A program made the position numbers and the translations under genes. The notes below the pieces were generated by a model. That model had not been told where the DNA came from. It saw nothing but the letters and a program-made list of their open reading frames with translations, and made no database searches. Below are positions 61,320 through 64,000 of a stretch of DNA of 64,000 nucleotides, one piece after another (positions within the stretch are counted from its first letter, which is position 1; each line of letters starts with the position of its first letter). Origin of the DNA: Lycorma delicatula (taxonomy: Eukaryota; Arthropoda; Insecta; Hemiptera; Fulgoridae). The stretch lies in NCBI RefSeq assembly GCF_047948215.1, contig NC_134467.1:38934520-38998519 (forward strand). The letters run 5' to 3'.

Positions 61320-62750
61320 TTATGTTTATAATTATATATAAAAAAAAATTATTATACGTTATCTCCGGATATCCGTTTCCCTTCATTTTGATAAGATACA
61401 ATTAATCTTATCAAAAACTTGATTAACTTTAAATTTCTAATATTTTCTCCAGATTTTTAAACACAAAAAACGAACTTCCAAATAAATTCTCTACATATTA
61501 TTATTTGTTTATTGAAAATTAAGTTGAATAGTCCATATATAGGACGACAATTCTGACACCTTCTACAGATCATAAGACTTTTAATACATCTTTATTTTTA
61601 CCCACAGAGTAGAAATTTTTCAACAGCCTTAATTATTAAATAAATTATTGGTTCACTTTATTCATTAATGAGATCTTCACGAATTTGGGTTAAAATTTGC
61701 AGGTCGCTTTTCGAAATAAAAAACGACATCCAAAATTACGAAACTTCGTAATATAAAGGTTAAATTAAATGGAATCAATACAGCTACGTACCCGAGTCAA
61801 TAGTGTCTCAAAAAGGCAAACCTTAATCTTGAAAAAATTCACTAAAGCATATAAATAATTGGAATGGGTTCAGAAAAGTATGTAGTATAAAAGAATGCCC
61901 TAGTGAACATGAGCGAATAAATATTTTATTTATTTATTAATAAATTAAGGATAAAATAGTAGTTTTTTTTTCATAAATAGCGGTTTTATTTTTAGTCGAA
62001 TGTAAAAATAAAAAGCAACAGTAAATTAGTTGGGGAAATTTCTAAGGGCGATAGCAAATTTAACAATATGCACCAAAATCAAAGTATGGTAGAACAGCTA
62101 GGATACCGGGTACTTCCTTCTTGTATACAGCATGAGTTTATTCATAATTTCTTAACTTTGCTCATAGAAGAAAATGTTCGGGAACCTTTTTATGTACTTA
62201 GTTTTTTACACTACTGATATTTTTTTTTTCATACGATTAAAAATAAACAAAAATACTGACGAAAAACTAATTCTTTTTAAATTTTAATTTTTTTTAAAAA
62301 ACTACGTTTTCCCCACTAAATAAATTTGCAAAATCAATCAAATCGTTAAATATTGATAACTTTTACGTACTTTTACATAAATCTACCAAAGTTATATAAA
62401 AATATATTTTTTAAATTAATTTTTTTATAACGAACTTTTACTCATCTCATATATTACAAAAAAACACAAACATTGTACGAAATATATATTTACTATAAAA
62501 CTAAATTATAAATTTATGCTACGAAATAAAACTATTTATTTGAAAAAAATGTGAAATTCTTAAAAACTTTCAGGACATGTTTTATTGGTAAAAATAATGA
62601 AACTTGACGATTTCTTACGTTATTTGAGCTGGGAAATAGAGGAGAATAGATCCAAGAACTGAAACTCCAGTAAGATTTAAGATATTCGACGTAAAACATA
62701 TAATTTGGTATCGAAATAATAACATATAATTTTGGTTTTTTTTTTACGTT
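61320..62750. other. AT-rich upstream region, no gene
   Basis: Low-complexity sequence; no gene or repeat boundary was recognised. Confidence 0.4.
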
Positions 62751-62754
62751 TGTA

Positions 62755-63805
62755 GTACAATAGACTGGAATAAAATGTTCAACATTTAAAAAAAATTAGA
62801 GTTCAAATACAGAGATACAAGAACAATTGATAATATTTACAGGAACCAAACAGTAACAGTAATAATTGAAGAACATATGAAAGAAGCCGTAATAAGAAAG
62901 GGAGTACGACAAGGATGTCCCCTATTCCCGTTACTTTTTAATTATTTACATAGAACTACCAGTTAATGATGTTAAACAATTTAGATTTTAGTAACAGTAG
63001 AAGGTGAAAAGATAAAGATGCTACGATTTGCTGATGATATAATAATTCTAGCTGAGAGTAAAAAAGATTTAGAAACAACAATGAATGGCATGGATGAAGT
63101 CCTACGCAAGAACTACCTCATGAAAAGAAACAAGAACAAAATGAAAGTAATGAAATGTAGTAGAAATAACAAAGATGGACCACTGAATGTGAAAATATAA
63201 GGAGAAAAGATTATGGAGGTAGAAGAATTTTGTTTTTTTGGAAGTAGAATTATTAGAGATGGACGAAGCAGGAGCGATATAAAATACCAAATAACACAGG
63301 CGAAACGAGCCTTCAGTCAAATATAATTTCTTTACATCAAAAATTAATTTAAATGTCAGGAAAATATTTTTGAAAGTATATGTTTTGAGCGTCGCTTTAT
63401 ATGGAAGTGAAACTTGGACGATCGGAGTATCTGAGAAGAAAAGATTAGAAGCTTTTGAAATGTGGTGCTATAGGAGAATGTTAAAAATCAGATGGGTGGA
63501 TAAAGTGACAAATGAAGAGCTATTGCGGCAAATAGATGAAGAAATAAAAGCATTTGGAAAAATATAGCTAAAAGAAGAGACAGACTTATAAGGCCACACA
63601 TTAAGGCATCCTGGAATAGTCGCTTTAATATTAGAGGGACAGGTAGAAGGAAAAAATTGTGTAGGCAGGCCACGTTTGAAATATGTAAAACAAATTGCTA
63701 GGGATGTAGGGGGTATACCGAAATGAAACGACTAGTACTAGATAGGGAATCTTGGAGAGCTGCATCAAACCAGTCAAATGACTCATGACAAATAAAGTAC
63801 AATAG
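62755..63805 (+). mobile_element. RTE-like LINE, reverse transcriptase 3' half
   Basis: Reads MLRFADDIIILAESKKDLET, then VLRKNYLMKRNKNKMKVMKC, KVYVLSVALYGSETWTIGVS and RWVDKVTNEELLRQIDEEIK. A shifted frame upstream carries the IYRNQTVTVIIEEH and KGVRQGCPLFPLLFN blocks. Small deletions and a stop after NVKI break the frame. Same family and orientation as the 25.8-kb copy, and the best preserved in the FADD-to-thumb region. Confidence 0.88.
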
Positions 63806-63914
63806 CTTTGGTAAATGACTAACAAATGCGGAAGATTTTGTAACAAAACTTGTAGAGAATTCAATTCTGAGAAAATTGATGTAATATAGCCAATAAAAAC
63901 TTATGAAAATCGGT

Positions 63915-64000
63915 TTTTTACTTCCTTGTACGAAATAAAGGAAGTATTGTGATGGCGAAAAATTTCGGTTTTCAGATTTTAACGGAAATAACCATTTTGA
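63915..64000 (+). repeat. Dispersed repeat, second copy (cut by window end)
   Basis: Inverted match to 56395-56470. Starts near CTTCCTTGTACGAAATAAAG and continues beyond the window. Confidence 0.6.

Overview
This is AT-rich, intron-heavy animal DNA from a large, transposon-laden genome. The coding evidence and the repeat families (IS630/Tc1/mariner transposases, hAT elements, RTE-like LINEs, tRNA-derived SINEs) point to an insect, possibly a hemipteran. The order is an inference and cannot be fixed from this window.

The only confidently recognised host gene is a minus-strand class B J-protein, the insect counterpart of DNAJB6 (mrj). Its coding exons are spread over almost 45 kb: exon 1 with the ATG (53160-53224), exon 2 with the HPD motif (48689-48798), exon B (35131-35244), exon A (24782-24967), exon 4 (13310-13526) and the terminal exon (8501-8600). 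All splice phases agree. Exons A and B both start with an EKKRR/ESKRR-type J-domain helix IV, both enter and leave in phase 1 and both are multiples of three. They are therefore best read as alternative versions of one exon, giving proteins of 225 aa (A) or 201 aa (B). A further minus-strand open exon at 60456-60601 looks like a mitochondrial presequence, and its GT donor can join exon 1 in frame. This raises the untested possibility of a mitochondrial isoform, or else marks the first exon of another gene.

Layout from left to right. 1-8500 is downstream of the gene: a LINE fragment, a decayed IS630 transposase, an unexplained 151-codon ORF and very AT-rich sequence. 8501-53237 is the mrj coding span. 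Its introns hold mariner copies (9.4-10.4, 11.3-12.5, 14.0-14.4, 19.0-20.1 and 44.7-45.6 kb), IS630-type copies (14.7-16.9, 17.4-18.3, 29.8-30.8 and 41.0-42.0 kb), a Tc1 copy (47.1-48.2 kb), hAT elements (32.9-34.6 and 42.3-43.8 kb), LINE copies (23.2, 25.8, 36.4 and 40.2 kb) and SINEs (22.7, 38.4, 46.0 and 51.3 kb). At 51.1-52.0 kb a SINE sits inside a SINE that sits inside a foldback element. 53.2-64 kb is the 5' side: another LINE, a possible untranslated first exon near 56.9-57.0 kb, a duplicated segment, mariner remnants, a hAT MITE, the presequence-like exon and one more LINE copy.

No rRNA, functional tRNA, CRISPR array or bacterial-type operon was seen. Nearly all transposase reading frames carry stops, frameshifts or internal deletions. 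Boundaries of decayed repeats are approximate unless terminal repeats or target duplications are stated.
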